Program-made: the position numbers and the translations under genes | In this document: positions 48,777 through 60,488 of the stretch, piece after piece | Layout: each line of letters begins with the position of its first letter | How positions within the stretch are numbered: position 1 is the stretch's first letter | Assembly (NCBI GenBank): GCA_945643635.1 | Contig: CALZFC010000354.1 | Span: 3,289,501 to 3,353,500 of the forward strand | DNA length: 64,000 nucleotides | Direction of reading: 5' to 3' | Source: Allodiplogaster sudhausi | Lineage: Eukaryota; Nematoda; Chromadorea; Rhabditida; Diplogasteridae | The notes under the pieces: model-generated | Databases searched by the model: none | What the model saw: only the letters and a program-made list of their open reading frames with translations | What the model was told of the DNA's origin: nothing

Positions 48777-49901
48777 TTCTGAAAAGTCCTCGCATTCTTG
48801 AGGAATGCTTCAGGTCGTGCTCCCAAGACGTGGTCTATGCAGAATGTCCACGCATGGATTCGATAGAAGGGGAGAACACATGTTACCAGGTCGAAGAAAT
48901 GACCTTATCGTGTTGATATAAAAAGTTCATATAACATTATGAGGAAGAATTTTTGAGAGCATTTACATAATAAACAAAGATCACGAATAAAGGTACCCCT
49001 AAATGTGCTATCATTCTAACAAGTTAATCACTTGTACATGTACAGTTACATTTCAAATGTATGGCAAATCGATGGGAGGGGAGATTAATTAATGTTTGCA
49101 AAAATTCGTCGACTTTCCATCAAGACGCTACTATCTCTGCCCATATCTTAGCAGCCTTAAAAAGGCTGGGGCTCAGACTGTCTTATTGTTAGCGCCACGT
49201 TGCAGAGTGAATAGCGGATAGACATTATTTGGAATACTGAAGGGATAGCGAGAAACAAGCACCAGGAAATGATTAAGATGGATGAAATAAAAGACGAGGA
49301 ATCTTTGTCGCATTCTCAACAATTACACGTCAAAAAAAGAAGGAGACAAATGGCGATCGAATGAGAAAAACAAACTTTCTCTGGCGCGATGAGCGCTTCT
49401 TGAAGACCATCGAGTCTGATCTTCTCATTCTTATTTGGAACTTTGAATATAAAGTTCATTCCGTATTCTATTTCAAGAGGAATCCCATAAAGAAAGTTCA
49501 AAATAAATTTTGCTCGTAAGGTTGAACTAAAGAAGTTTAATGGCTTATGTTCCATATGTAAATGTATGTCGGGTTGACTTATAAAAAGCTGTTTGTCTAT
49601 TTTGAGACTTCACTTTCCTATTGCTCGACTACTGCGGCCGGTCGACTGCTCCCTCGCATGCTCTTCTCACTGGTTCTTATTTCTCATATACTATAAATGG
49701 CCTCAAATGTTGAAAAGAATTGATATGAAGACAGTTCGAAGGAACAAAAAGCATGAAGCTCGGTACAAAAGAAACCCTGTGAAAACCAGTTGGAAAAATG
49801 AAATGGATTAGATCGTTCTTTTCATTCAGCTTCTCCACGCTCTCGCTTTTCTCGCGCTCCTTCCGCTGTGCTTCAGGCAAAAGAAGAAGAAGAAGAGCAA
49901 G
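48777..49901. other. Intergenic DNA
   Basis: AT-rich; no exon supported. Several short frames have no recognisable features. Confidence 0.5.
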
Positions 49902-51438
49902 ATGTCCAAGGCGTCCAAGAAGGGATCGTCGATCAAGGTTATAAGAGAAAAACAATTTGATTCAAATAAAATACATAGTATTAATGTTTCAGGAGACAAG
50001 GTCAAGTCGCGTCCGGCTGAGCGGTATGAAAGCACTCTTACATGCATATTTTGAGAGGGGAATTTCAGAGAACAAAAATCAAATTTTTATGAAATTGTTG
50101 ATCTGTTGATTGGCTTCCGAGCAAAGCGAGGGAAACTATTTGGTACCTGGGCCACCGAAATGTAAACTTTTCGTCATGTCCCGCTTTTGGCATCTCTACG
50201 GAGGGTGTCACAAATTTGCAAATTTACGAAATTATTATTGGCGAATGTTTAATGACTATTCAAAGTTTAATAAGAGTAGAGAAGCCGCTGCTTCTCCTGC
50301 TTTTCGAAGAAAAGACATTTTCCAATCTTGCATAAAGAAGGGAAACAAGAGTAAGAGTTGGTTTTGAGGCAAGAAACCATGTTTATATTATAAAAGCCAT
50401 TCTAACAACAATCTTTCCTATTTCAGACGACGGCCCGCCATCGGCAGCCGTATGTTATTGTGCTTTGTAGTTGATTTTGATTATTTATTTCGAAAAAAAA
50501 TTGATTCCCACCAAATTGAAAAAGAAATAAAATTTATGCTGCAGAGCAGTCTTGTCCGGATCTCCGCCGAGAAGAAGATAAAGTCGAAAGAGAGCAAGGA
50601 GGTTCCGCAGCTTAAAAAAAATAAATTTCCGCGCGATTGATTGATAAATAATTTCAGCCGAATACAGTATAAATATAAATGTTTAATTGGTTACAAAAAA
50701 AACCCCAGATTGTGTACAAAGTACAGCGTGTCGATTGCAGAATCTTCCAAGGCAGTCCGCTGAGAAAAATAAGACGCAAGCCGGCAGCAAGGAGGTAAGG
50801 GAACGGTTCTTTTTAATTCCACGTCTGTCCAATTTTGAAAAATCTTGATTCCTTTTTTTGCCATGCTGTCTCTTTCATATCTAATTAACTTTAATATTGC
50901 AGACGAGGCTGGGAAAGACAGAGAGGACGGAGCGTACGAATGTCGGCGAGGTCACTCCTGCTTCTTCTATTTATTTTAATTTAAATATATTGATCAACAA
51001 CCAAACATAAATTTATTGTTTGCATACAGTTAGTTTAGCAAGAGTCCTATGAATTGACTTATTGAGGTAAAAGCCGACAATGAAAAGATAGCTGTAGAAA
51101 AAAAAAAGTACCTCATACTACTTCGCGTAGAACTTTTCTCAAATAAGGAAGAATTTTCTTTCCATGTCTTCCTATGTAGCTCTCTTTTGTATTAGAATGA
51201 GTGAGACGAAAACTCCTTGTTAATAAACAAGTTGTTACAGCTTAATTTACTTCGTTTTATAAAAGCCAGCAATTAAATGGAAACCAGGCCTAGAGAACCA
51301 TTATCGGCTTTCCAGGCCGATTCACCTCATCACGTACTTCTCCGGCCCACCTCTACACCAACTTCAATCTCGAGATTTGTAGAGTCAAAGATTTCTCCAA
51401 TCTGCGTGATTCCAAGGTGCAATCAACAAGAAAGTTGA
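49902..51438 (+). CDS. Small basic protein from seven mini-exons
   Basis: Exons 49902-49937, 49993-50023, 50427-50449, 50545-50601, 50741-50794, 50903-50950 and 51316-51438, all in phase, give 123 aa. It begins MSKASKKGSSIK and is rich in Lys, Arg, Ser and Glu (SAEKKIKSKESKE, TRLGKTERTERTNVGE). Four exons end in GAG/gt. No known domain; the composition would suit a nucleic-acid-binding or chromatin protein of sperm, inferred only from its neighbours. The last exon has a second open frame (RFTSSRTSPAHLYTNFNLEI) that could be used if the acceptor differs, so the C-terminus is less sure. Confidence 0.6.
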
Positions 51439-51946
51439 CTAAATCTTATCGTATGTAGTAAACAAGTAGATTTTTTGAGCGTGCCTTTCTTCTTTATAAA
51501 GGCACGTACTGTTTATTTAGGGTCGTTAGAAATTATTTTTTTATATTTAACAGTAATTGTAAGTACATGCCTATGTAACTTGTATTGCCATTTAGTCGAG
51601 AGAGAAATATTTGTCTTGTCGACTTACAGTGTTTTCGAAATAACTATGAGATAAAACAATTTATTCGGGAAACCTAATATCCAAATTTCACGAAAACAAT
51701 TGTAATCAATATCAATTGGGGAAATTGCATTTGTGGTCAATAGTCAGCTTTTTGTTTCTTTGGAGAAACAGATTCCATCTGGGAGCAAATGAACTTTAAA
51801 AAAATCAGAAAAAGAACTTTGCATATTATTAGTCTTCTTGTACGAAAGTGCTTCCTGGCAGTATAAAAGGGCCTTTCGCTCCGGGAAATATCATTCTCTT
51901 CTCTTCTCAGCCCCGCCCCTCCTCTCTCTTCTCTCCTCTCTCCACG
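51439..51946. promoter_or_regulatory. Promoter region of the micropeptide gene
   Basis: AGTATAAAAGGGCC (51861-51874) is a strong TATA-type element about 80 bp before the start codon, preceded by AAGTGCTTCCTGGC, which resembles the AAGTGCGCTTTGGC block ahead of SSP copies 2 and 4. The rest of this stretch holds no exon. Confidence 0.65.
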
Positions 51947-54900
51947 ATGAGCGCCTTCGTCATCTTCCTCCTTCTCGTCATCGTCGCCGGCGGCGTTGCA
52001 TACAAGGCTCGTTTTTCGCTCGTCCTGATCCTGCCTCTAACCCCCCCCCCCTATTTGGAAACGACGTGTTTCATCTTTTTCTCCTCGTAGTGCTTAAGAG
52101 AGCCTCTCTGTTAGGATCAAGCAGTCCTCAGTGGGAGCCTGCCCCGGGGCAAAAATTTCTGATTTGGTTATCCAAAATTTAATTTGGGGTACCCATGCGC
52201 ACTATGAAGAAAATTAGAAGGTCAATTTTGTTATAAAATTTTTTTCCTTGTCTGGGCATGCAAATGTATGGAAAAAGTTGAAGTCCCCATAACTTTCTTT
52301 AATATCAATATTTGCCAATTTTCTTTTTTTTAATGGAATCAACGTTGGATTCTGAACAAAATCAGCCCAGATGTCTTTCAGTCAACTATTTTTTTCACAT
52401 CGAAAAATTACTTTTAATATTTGAATTTGACGGTTAAGCACCTTATACTCATTTGTGTGTGGGTGTTATATCTCAAAATGTAGAGCATTAAAAACTGTAT
52501 AACATATATTCTTTTCGCTTCGTGTGCACTACCCCTAAGGGGTGGAAAATAGGCTCAAATATGGGTACCTCGGATATGTAGGATTCAAGGAATGCGTGAA
52601 AAGAAGTTAAATTCTTGCTGTAACATAAAATGAACCATTTCATTCGATTCAGCACGTGCTTCTTTTCAAAAAAGCTCCATATCAAAATTTCATAAAATTA
52701 TCATCTTCCATGAAAAAAAGCATTTTCGATTTTTCAGCCATTGTCAGAAAATGACCTAAAACTATTCGAATCGCTGTATTTTCAATGTTTTCAGTGAGAA
52801 CAGAATGCGGATAGTACTATTCAGTACGCGACAAAATTCTCTACAACATAAAAATATTTACATCTGGATATGGCGTCCCTAACAATGACAGTATCGATTA
52901 TCCTATGGCGGTCGCGTCAAAACTGACAGATCCGCATTTTACAACTTCTCGTGCAATCTTAATGTTTCTTACTCATCCAATGCATCATTCTGTTCCACAA
53001 AGCACACAAAGGTCAGGACCGATGTTTGTTTTACAGATCTACCGTGGTAAAAGCCCGCAAAAGGGTTTGCACGCGCGCGGCTTCGAACCTGGGACCCATG
53101 ACTTTCGACGTGCACAACCAATTGGCTAAAATGACGTTATAAAATTCATTTCTGGAAAATGACAAAACCAATCTTAAAGGTTGACCTATCAGCCGATAGC
53201 TATTTTTGCGCTCTATCGAAATAAATATATCCGCCAAACAGTGTAAATTGACGGTAAGGTCAAATAAGTGGCCAAAATATTCGAACCCAAAAAAGTAGAT
53301 CAAAAAAGCTATTCATCATAACGTGATGTATGGGAAAGTTGTTCGTCTGAGCGAAAGCTATAGAATGCCATATAACATGTGGGGATAAGTTCAATCCGCG
53401 AGCAATAAAGGCCGCGTTAATGTATCACCAACAAATTTACTTTTCAAAGGACTTCAGGGCACTTTTTCGGTACTCCAGCCGAATAGATAATAGTGACTGA
53501 TAAAGACTGTCCTCTCTATTAGTAAGAGTACCTAAAAAGTGCCCTGGAGTCCGTTGAAAAGTCAATATTTTAGGGGGACATTTTCGCGGCTGTTATTGCC
53601 CGCGGATTGAACTTGTCCCCACATGTTATATGCCATTCTATAGCTTTCGCTCAGACGAACAACTTTCCCATACATCACGTTATCATGAATAGCTTTATTG
53701 ATCTACTTTTTTGGGTTCGAATATTTTGGCCAATTATTTGACCTTACCGTCAATTTACACTGTTTGGCGGATATATTTATTTCCATAGAGCGCAAAAATA
53801 GCTATCGGCTGATAGGTCAACCTTTAAGATTGGTTTTGTCACTTTCCTGAAATGATTTTTATAACGTCATTTTAGCCAATTGGTTGTGCACGAAAGTCAT
53901 GGGTCCCAGGTTCGAAGCCGCGCGCGTGCAAACCCTTTTGCGGGCTTTTACCACGGGAGATCTGTAAAACAAACATCGGTCCTGACCTTTGTGAGCTTCG
54001 TGGAGCAGAATGATGCATTGGATGAGTAAGAAACATTAAGATTGCACGAGAAGTTGTAAAATGCGGATCTGTCAGTTTTGACGCGACCGCCATAGGATAA
54101 TCGATACTGTCATTGTTAGGGACGCCATATCCAGATGTAAATATTTTTATGTTGTAGAGAATTTTGTCGCGTACTGAATAGTACTATCCGCATTCTGTTC
54201 TCACTGAAAACATTGAAAATACAGCGATTCGAATAGTTTTAGGTCATTTTCTGACAATGGCTGAAAAATCGAAAAATGTATTTTTTTCATGGAAGATGAT
54301 AATTTTAGGAAATTTTGATATGGAGCTTTTTTGAATAGAAGCACGTGCTGAATCGAATGAAATGGTTCATTTTATGTTACAACAAGAATTTAACTTCTTT
54401 TTACGCATTCCTTGAATCCTACATATCCGAGGTACCCATATTTGAGCCTATTTTCCACCCCTTAGGGGTAGTGCACACGAAGCGAAAAGAATATATGTTA
54501 TACAGTTTTTAATGCTCTACATTTCGAGATATAACACCCACACACAAATGACTATAAGGTACTTACCCGTCAAATTCAAATATTAAAAGTAATTTTTCGA
54601 TGTGAAAAAAATAGTTGACTGAAAGACATCTGGGCTGATTTTGTTCAGAATCCAACGTTGATTCCGTTAATAAAAAGAAAATTGAAAAATATTGAGTTTG
54701 AAGCGAGATACATCAATTCAGAAATTATCCATACTTTTACCTGTTCACGGAAAAATATTTTTTGAAAAAAAATTTTTGCCATTTAATATTGTTACTGGGG
54801 CCCAGTGCCATGCCCGACTATGTTTTCACATTCGAAATCCAACGTCTGGATCTGGGGCACGCCCTACTGGAGGCATACAGAGAGGCTCTCTTAATTGTAG

Positions 54901-55065
54901 GCCCACCAAAAACCTGAAAACAGAAGATCGCCTGAAAGACAAATTAATCATAAATTCCAAATCAATTTTTTGCCTGAATTCCAGATGGGCCTCGTGGACG
55001 AGTACCTGCCGAAGATTCAGGCGGCGCTGAACGGCGGACAGCCCCAGGCAGCCCCAGCTCAGTAG
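51947..55065 (+). CDS. 46-aa single-pass membrane micropeptide (sperm-type)
   Basis: Exon 1 (51947-52006) encodes MSAFVIFLLLVIVAGGVAYK, almost entirely one hydrophobic transmembrane segment. Exon 2 (54985-55065) encodes MGLVDEYLPKIQAALNGGQP plus a short Ala/Gln tail. The join is phase 0 with an AAG/gctcgt GC-type donor and a ttccag acceptor. Such tiny one-helix proteins occur among nematode sperm-enriched peptide families, which fits the MSP/SSP neighbours; the family name is not certain. The single intron of about 3 kb is almost wholly a foldback transposon. Confidence 0.65.
53075..53130 (-). other. tRNA-like boxes in left arm of second foldback element
   Basis: On the minus strand: TAGCCAATTGG (A-box-like) then GGTTCGAAGCC, a perfect B-box consensus, about 36 nt apart. 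T-stem pairing is partial, so this is a tRNA relic or an internal Pol III promoter. Confidence 0.5.
53870..53925 (+). other. tRNA-like boxes in right arm of second foldback element
   Basis: Mirror copy: TAGCCAATTGG at 53873-53883 and GGTTCGAAGCC at 53909-53919. Transcription from the two copies would run outward from the centre. Confidence 0.5.
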
Positions 55066-55991
55066 AGGAACGGAGATTAGGGCTCTCTTCCTCCCTCTTC
55101 CCCCAATCTCTCTTCCCCCCCCCATCCAACTCGGACCAGATAAAAGATTCCGTTCGCATATTATTTCGATAAGATAATCTAAAGTGAGACTACAAATTTG
55201 AATAAAATATAATTAAACGACGAACGGTTTGAATGTCAAAGAAAAGTGAATTTTCTTCAAAAGTCTTAAAGTAAGATTCCAGAGAAAATCAAGAGAAATT
55301 GTGACATAAAAAAAGGTAAAATCGACCGGATTTTTGACAAAAAGTACAATAGAATGAAACATCCTTGAACGTTGAATGTTTTGAGTAACACTGAAGTGAT
55401 CACTAAAGTTTGCTGCTCAAATACGAATATAGATACATAGAATGCTTGCTCGAAGAAAAATTGCCTCGTGATATCCTTCCTACGCGTACTCAGATTCCCG
55501 ATAGTATTTTATAAAGTTTTTAGAGAATTTTAGTTCTGGTTCAAATAAGATCTGTATTTTCATCGTTTCAGAAGATTAATCGCTCCAAGTTGGGCTAAGA
55601 AATATTAAATTCCATATTTAAAGAAAGAGAGTGAGAACAGGCAAAGTTACGAAGAACGCAGCAGCTCGCAAAGATATATTCTTGAAAATAATTAACTGTA
55701 AATATTTCTTATTTAAAAACTTTGCGAGGAAAGCAGCTTGAAGTTTTATTCTTTTAAATATTATTAAAACTTTGCACTTTAATAGGGAAATGGATGGCTT
55801 GCAATTGTTGAAGTTTCGTGAGATTCAATGAAAAGAACCTCAAAAGTCCAGCAACCTTACTTAACAAACAGTCAAAGTTCAAACATGGTAATTTGCTCAA
55901 GTGAAACCGTATAAAAGCGCGGAATTGCCTGAGAAGAATCATTCTCTTCCGCGCTTCAACTCCCGAGCTCTTCTTCTTCAATCCGAGTGTC
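55066..55991. promoter_or_regulatory. Spacer and promoter of the GYAPPPA-repeat gene
   Basis: ACCGTATAAAAGCGCGG (55906-55922) lies about 80 bp before the start codon at 55992, the same distance as in the other sperm-type genes here. The remaining DNA is AT-rich with no exon. Confidence 0.6.
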
Positions 55992-58794
55992 ATGTCTTCA
56001 GCAGAAATGGCTAGTGACTACGCGCCGTCCTTCTACGTTGCAAGGTTTTGATCAGCCTACCCCCTTGCATGAAAAAGGGGTTTCATAATTATGTATTATC
56101 TTTTAAGCTTCGAGCAGCAGGCTCCTTTTGGCCGTCCCGCCACTTCAGCTCCCCTCCTCACTGCAGTCCCTCATACCGCATATGGTGTCAGTATTCAGTT
56201 TAAAAAATAATGAAATAAATAAAAGTATATATAAACTTGCAATCGTCAATATAATTGCAGGGTCAAGTGTACAACGCTGCTGGCTATGCCCTGCCCTCTG
56301 CTGGCTATGCCCCGCTCCCTGCTGGCTATGCCCCGCCCCCTGCTGGCTATGCCCCGCCCTCTGCTGGCTATGCCCCGCCCCCTGCTGGCTATGCCCCGCC
56401 CCCTGCTGGCTATGCCCCGCCCCCTGTTGGCTATGCCCCGCCCTCTGCTGGCTATGCTCCGCCTTCCGCTGGCTATGCTCCGCCTTCCGCTGGCTATGCT
56501 CCGCCTTCCGCTGGCTATGCTCCGGCCCCCGCTGGCTATGCTCCGACTCCTCAGCACCTTTCCCCCAATCAGTATCCTGCTCCTGTCCCTCATGGCCAGT
56601 ACGCTGTGCCCATCCGGCAGGCTCAGCCTCAGCAGAGTTTGTTTTCTGTCCTTCAATTTGCCTGGATATCCCGCTGATAAGAACATGGAAAAGGACTAAT
56701 GGCCACCTTTGCTGTACCATCGAAAATGAACAATGTTTTACTTAAAAAGTCTTTAAACTATCGGTAAGGGAGTTGATTTGACCTGACTGGGAGATTTGTT
56801 ATTCCAGTTGCTGCTCCAGTCTACTCCGAGTACATCTCGGCCGGCGGACTTTTCGTCTACCACCAGCAGCAGCCTCGCCAGTACGCGCCACCCGCCTGGG
56901 CCAACATCTACCAGCAGGTCCCGCCACGAAAAAGAGATACCGTAACCCGTCAAATTGGGCAATAGTTGGAAGAGCCTTCGGAATCAAAATTTTATAGCAG
57001 GGCGCCATCTACAATGTTCCGCAGCAGTACTATCCGGCACAGGCAAGCAACCAGTCCATCCACCCGTCTCTTCAGGTTAAAAAAGCGATGCACAATTGCA
57101 TTTCATAAGATCCTTGTGAAATTTCTTTTAGCAATAGTTTTGATTTGAAAAAAACTTAATAACATCTATAGATATAAAAATAATAAATACAATATTGAAA
57201 TTCAGCAGCACCAGCAGCCGCCTGCTCAGATCTACAACGCGGCCCAGCATCAACCTCTTGAGGAGATTGTGAAAAAACAATCATTATGAAAACATCAAAA
57301 GCATTTTAATTTTCAAAGAAGCTATTGCTATGCCATGAGCAAGCATTGACCGCTGATAAATTTCTTAATATTAAAAAAATACACATTTGCAGCCTGCCTA
57401 CCAGCAGCAGCAGCCGCAGCAGTACTACAGCGCCCCTCAGGTATCAATAATAGAGAAATAAAACAGAATAAATATATCAAAAATTCCATCCTTTTCAAAA
57501 TAAATTTCTACTAAAATAGCATGGCTACCAGACTCCTCCATACGGCATGGACTCGCAGCAGCAGCTGCCTCCTCCGGCCTACCAGAACCAGGCTGACCAT
57601 GAGCGCTCTGCTTCCATCCGCCGCTCGCGCTCTGGCGGTCGGCTTCTAAAATGCTATTAAAATAATTGCCATTCTTTCACTTTTAAGATCGCATTGCCGC
57701 CGCTCCGGCTGGCCGCTACAGCAGCAACAATGTCTGGGTAAGATTTTGTATTTTTTGCGTTCATTAATGTTGAATGTTTTGTGTGATTTTTAACTTAATT
57801 ATTACTGACAAATTAATCTCAATTTCAGGCTGGCGCTCGTGCCCAGCAGACTCCTCCCGTCGTGTGTCCCGTGCCGCCGCAGAATCAGGCGTCGCCAGCC
57901 GCCGGCCCAGGCCACCGCCAGCTCCAGCAGCCCGCTCACAAGTCGCCGCTTCCTGGTGCAGAGGCATCTCGCAGTGGCCGCGCTGTCCGTTTCGGAAGTT
58001 TCTTTTTCTTCTCGTGTTAAGAAGAAGAAGATCGAGAAGCATTTCTTAAAAAAAATAGTTCCAATGAAAATAATAATTTCAGTCAAATTACTTCCGAATT
58101 CTAAATTAAGGAAAATTCGATTATTAGTGTCCATAGACAACGGAATTCCCCACCCCAGGCCCCGGCCATCTCTGCGTACTGCGACATGCAGACGAACGAG
58201 ACCTACGCCTTCGATGCTCCCCTGGCCTACCGTAACCAGCGGGCCAACGCTCCGCCCACTGCCTACGGTTCGATTTGGATTATTTTTGATCCTTCAGAAA
58301 AACATTTTTACATTTCTAATTGAAGGCTCGGAATCGAAGGAGTCGAACAAGAGTGACCGCTCGGCCAAGTCGAACAAGAGCCTGAAGAGCAAGAAGAGCA
58401 AGAAGAGCAAGAAGAGCAAGAAGAGCCGGAAGAGTAAGAAGAGCAAAAAGGGCCCTTCGCATGGCAATGCCGACCTTGCTCGCTCGCCCTGTCCGTTTAC
58501 CTTGACGTTAACCATTTTATCTTTAACGGTAGCCTTAACCTTAAAATCCGTAACATTGCAGTAACCTTGACATCTTTTGCAGCTATGTCGAAGGACTCGC
58601 TCAACCGAGTCACTGCCAGCCTTAAGTCGACCAAAGTCGTCAGTAATTCTTTCATAAATCTTAATTAAAATAATAATTTCCACCTTTTCCAGAACCCGGC
58701 CCCCTCTGCTCCGCCGGCCGCCCTCCTCCGCCAGCAGCAGCCGAAGCCGTCCGTGTACAGCAACAACGAGCTGCGCACCCCGCATCTGAACTAA
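55992..58794 (+). CDS. Low-complexity Pro/Gln/Tyr-rich protein with GYAPPPA heptads and Lys-Ser repeats
   Basis: About 14 exons; well-phased ones are 55992-56044, 56108-56186, 56261-56636, 56808-56917, 57001-57075, 57206-57268, 57393-57440, 57520-57637, 57688-57737 and 57829 to about 57997. Then come blocks at about 58160-58268 (CDMQTNETYAFDAPLAY), 58327-58490, about 58583-58638 and about 58694-58794. Exon 3 has about 15 heptads of the type GYAPPPA, then a Gln-rich tail. Later exons carry QQQ-rich blocks and a KKSKKSKKS stretch, ending in LRTPHLN. The repeats suggest an extended, possibly phase-separating or structural protein. Position and TATA-type promoter among MSP/SSP genes suggest sperm expression, which is inferred. 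The junction after about 57997 is uncertain. Confidence 0.7.
56282..56560 (+). repeat. 21-bp coding minisatellite (GYAPPPA)
   Basis: About 13-15 copies of a unit like GGCTATGCCCCGCCCCCTGC, 21 bp long so that frame is kept. The first units use GCCCCG and the last five use GCTCCG, showing two homogenised blocks. The repeat is open on other frames and on the minus strand, which creates spurious long frames. Confidence 0.9.
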
Positions 58795-58880
58795 GATCCA
58801 GTCGCCTCTCAAAGACCCCTTCCCAATCCCTCCAAGGCCATGACCCTCCTTCACATTCTGCTCCATTCTCTGCCTCTTTT

Positions 58881-58952
58881 TTATAGTAAATAAAGTGTTC
58901 GTTTTGAACCAGCATTGGTTCAAAACGAACACTTTATTTACTATAAAAAAGA
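58881..58952. terminator. Palindromic poly(A) signal between convergent genes
   Basis: TTTTTTATAGTAAATAAAGT and onward is followed, after the six-base loop AGCATT, by its exact complement; arms are about 34 bp. Each arm carries AATAAA on one strand, so one hairpin supplies a 3'-end signal to the plus gene ending at 58794 and to the exon array on the minus strand. Confidence 0.8.
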
Positions 58953-58960
58953 ACATCCGC

Positions 58961-60488
58961 CTCAAGAGGAGAGGGGAGGGGGGAATGGAGATGCGGTCAG
59001 GGGAGGAGCTTCTTCTACTGGGCCGAGATCGGCAGAGTCACCTCGCCAGCGACGGCGGCCGCCTCAAGAGGAGAGGGGAGGGGGGAATGGAGATGCGGTC
59101 AGGGGAGGAGCTTCTTCTACTGGGCCGAGATCGGCAGAGTCACCTCGCCAGCGACGGCGGCCGCCTCAAGAGGAGAGGGGAGGGGGGAATGGAGATGCGG
59201 TCAGGGGAGGAGCTTCTTCTACTGGGCCGAGATCGGCAGAGTCACCTCGCCAGCGACGGCGGCCGCCTCAAGAGGAGAGGGGAGGGGGGAATGGAGATGC
59301 GGTCAGGGGAGGAGCTTCTTCTACTGGGCCGAGATCGGCAGAGTCACCTCGCCAGCGACGGCGGCCGCCTCAAGAGGAGAGGGGAGGGGGGAATGGAGAT
59401 GCGGTCAGGGGAGGAGCTTCTTCTACTGGGCCGAGATCGGCAGAGTCACCTCGCCAGCGACGGCGGCCGCCTCAAGAGGAGAGGGGAGGGGGGAATGGAG
59501 ATGCGGTCAGGGGAGGAGCTTCTTCTACTGGGCCGAGATCGGCAGAGTCACCTCGCTAGCGACGGCGGCCGCCTCAAGAGGAGAGGGGAGGGGGGAATGG
59601 AGATGCGGTCAGGGGAGGAGCTTCTTCTACTGGGCCGAGATCGGCAGAGTCACCTCGCCAGCGACGGCGGCCGCCTCAAGAGGAGAGGGGAGGGGGGAAT
59701 GGAGATGCGGTCAGGGGAGGAGCTTCTTCTACTGGGCCGAGATCGGCAGAGTCACCTCGCCAGCGACGGCGGCCGCCTCAAGAGGAGAGGGGAGGGGGGA
59801 ATGGAGATGCGGTCAGGGGAGGAGCTTCTTCTACTGGGCCGAGATCGGCAGAGTCACCTCGCCAGCGACGGCGGCCGCCTCAAGAGGAGAGGGGAGGGGG
59901 GAATGGAGATGCGGTCAGGGGAGGAGCTTCTTCTACTGGGCCGAGATCGGCAGAGTCACCTCGCTAGCGACGGCGGCGCCTCAAGAGGAGAGGGGAGGGG
60001 GGAATGGAGATGCGGTCAGGGGAGGAGCTTCTTCTACTGGGCCGAGATCGACAGAGTCACCTCGCTAGCGACGGCGGCGCCTCAAGAGGAGAGGGGAGGG
60101 GGGAATGGAGATGCGGTCAGGGGAGGAGCTTCTTCTACTTTGCCGAGATCGGCAGAGTCACCTCGCCAGCGACGGCGGCCGCCTCAAGAGGAGAGGGGAG
60201 GGGGGAATGGAGATGCGGTCAGGGGAGGAGCTTCTTCTACTGGGCCGAGATCGGCAGAGTCACCTCGCCAGCGACGGCGGCCGCCTCAAGAGGAGAGGGG
60301 AGGGGGGAATGGAGATGCGGTCAGGGGAGGAGCTTCTTCTACTGGGCCGAGATCGGCAGAGTCACCTCGCCAGCGACGGCGGCCGCCTCAAGAGGAGAGG
60401 GGAGGGGGGAATGGAGATGCGGTCAGGGGAGGAGCTTCTTCTACTGGGCCGAGATCGGCAGAGTCACCTCGCCAGCGACGGCGGCCGC
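58961..60488 (-). repeat. Array of 15 units of 102 bp (two of 101 bp), each an SSP terminal exon
   Basis: Unit starts (CTCAAGAGG on the plus strand) at 58961, 59063, 59165, 59267, 59369, 59471, 59573, 59675, 59777, 59879, 59980, 60081, 60183, 60285 and 60387. Units are almost identical; variants include GCTAGC for GCCAGC in a few units and a 1-bp loss in two. Because 102 is a multiple of three, both strands stay open for hundreds of codons. Confidence 0.95.

Larger units (their letters stand above)
52098..54890. mobile_element. 2.8-kb foldback element with TTAA ends in an intron
   Basis: Ends read GAGAGCCTCTCTGT and its complement, flanked on each side by TTAA (52094-52097 and 54891-54894). 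Arms of about 1.4 kb are inverted and meet near 53505. The outer 150 bp of the arms are diverged while the inner parts are nearly identical. The TTAA duplication suggests piggyBac-type mobilisation, though the end sequence is not the classic CCC type. No transposase. The mirrored frames of about 73 codons (MAVASKLTDPHFTTSRAIL) are the same arm read twice. Confidence 0.8.

Noticed and set aside
52905..54093. Two mirrored 73-codon frames as a gene pair
   Set aside because: Same foldback arm sequence read on opposite strands; no family, start context or conservation beyond the arms.
56145..56720. Minus-strand and other-frame long repeats (AGHSQQG and MPRPLLA types)
   Set aside because: Shadows of the 21-bp GYAPPPA coding minisatellite; the plus frame joins spliced exons in phase.
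58961..60488. CRISPR-like direct repeat array
   Set aside because: Units are contiguous with no unique spacers, 102 bp long, and match a gene exon; the host is eukaryotic.
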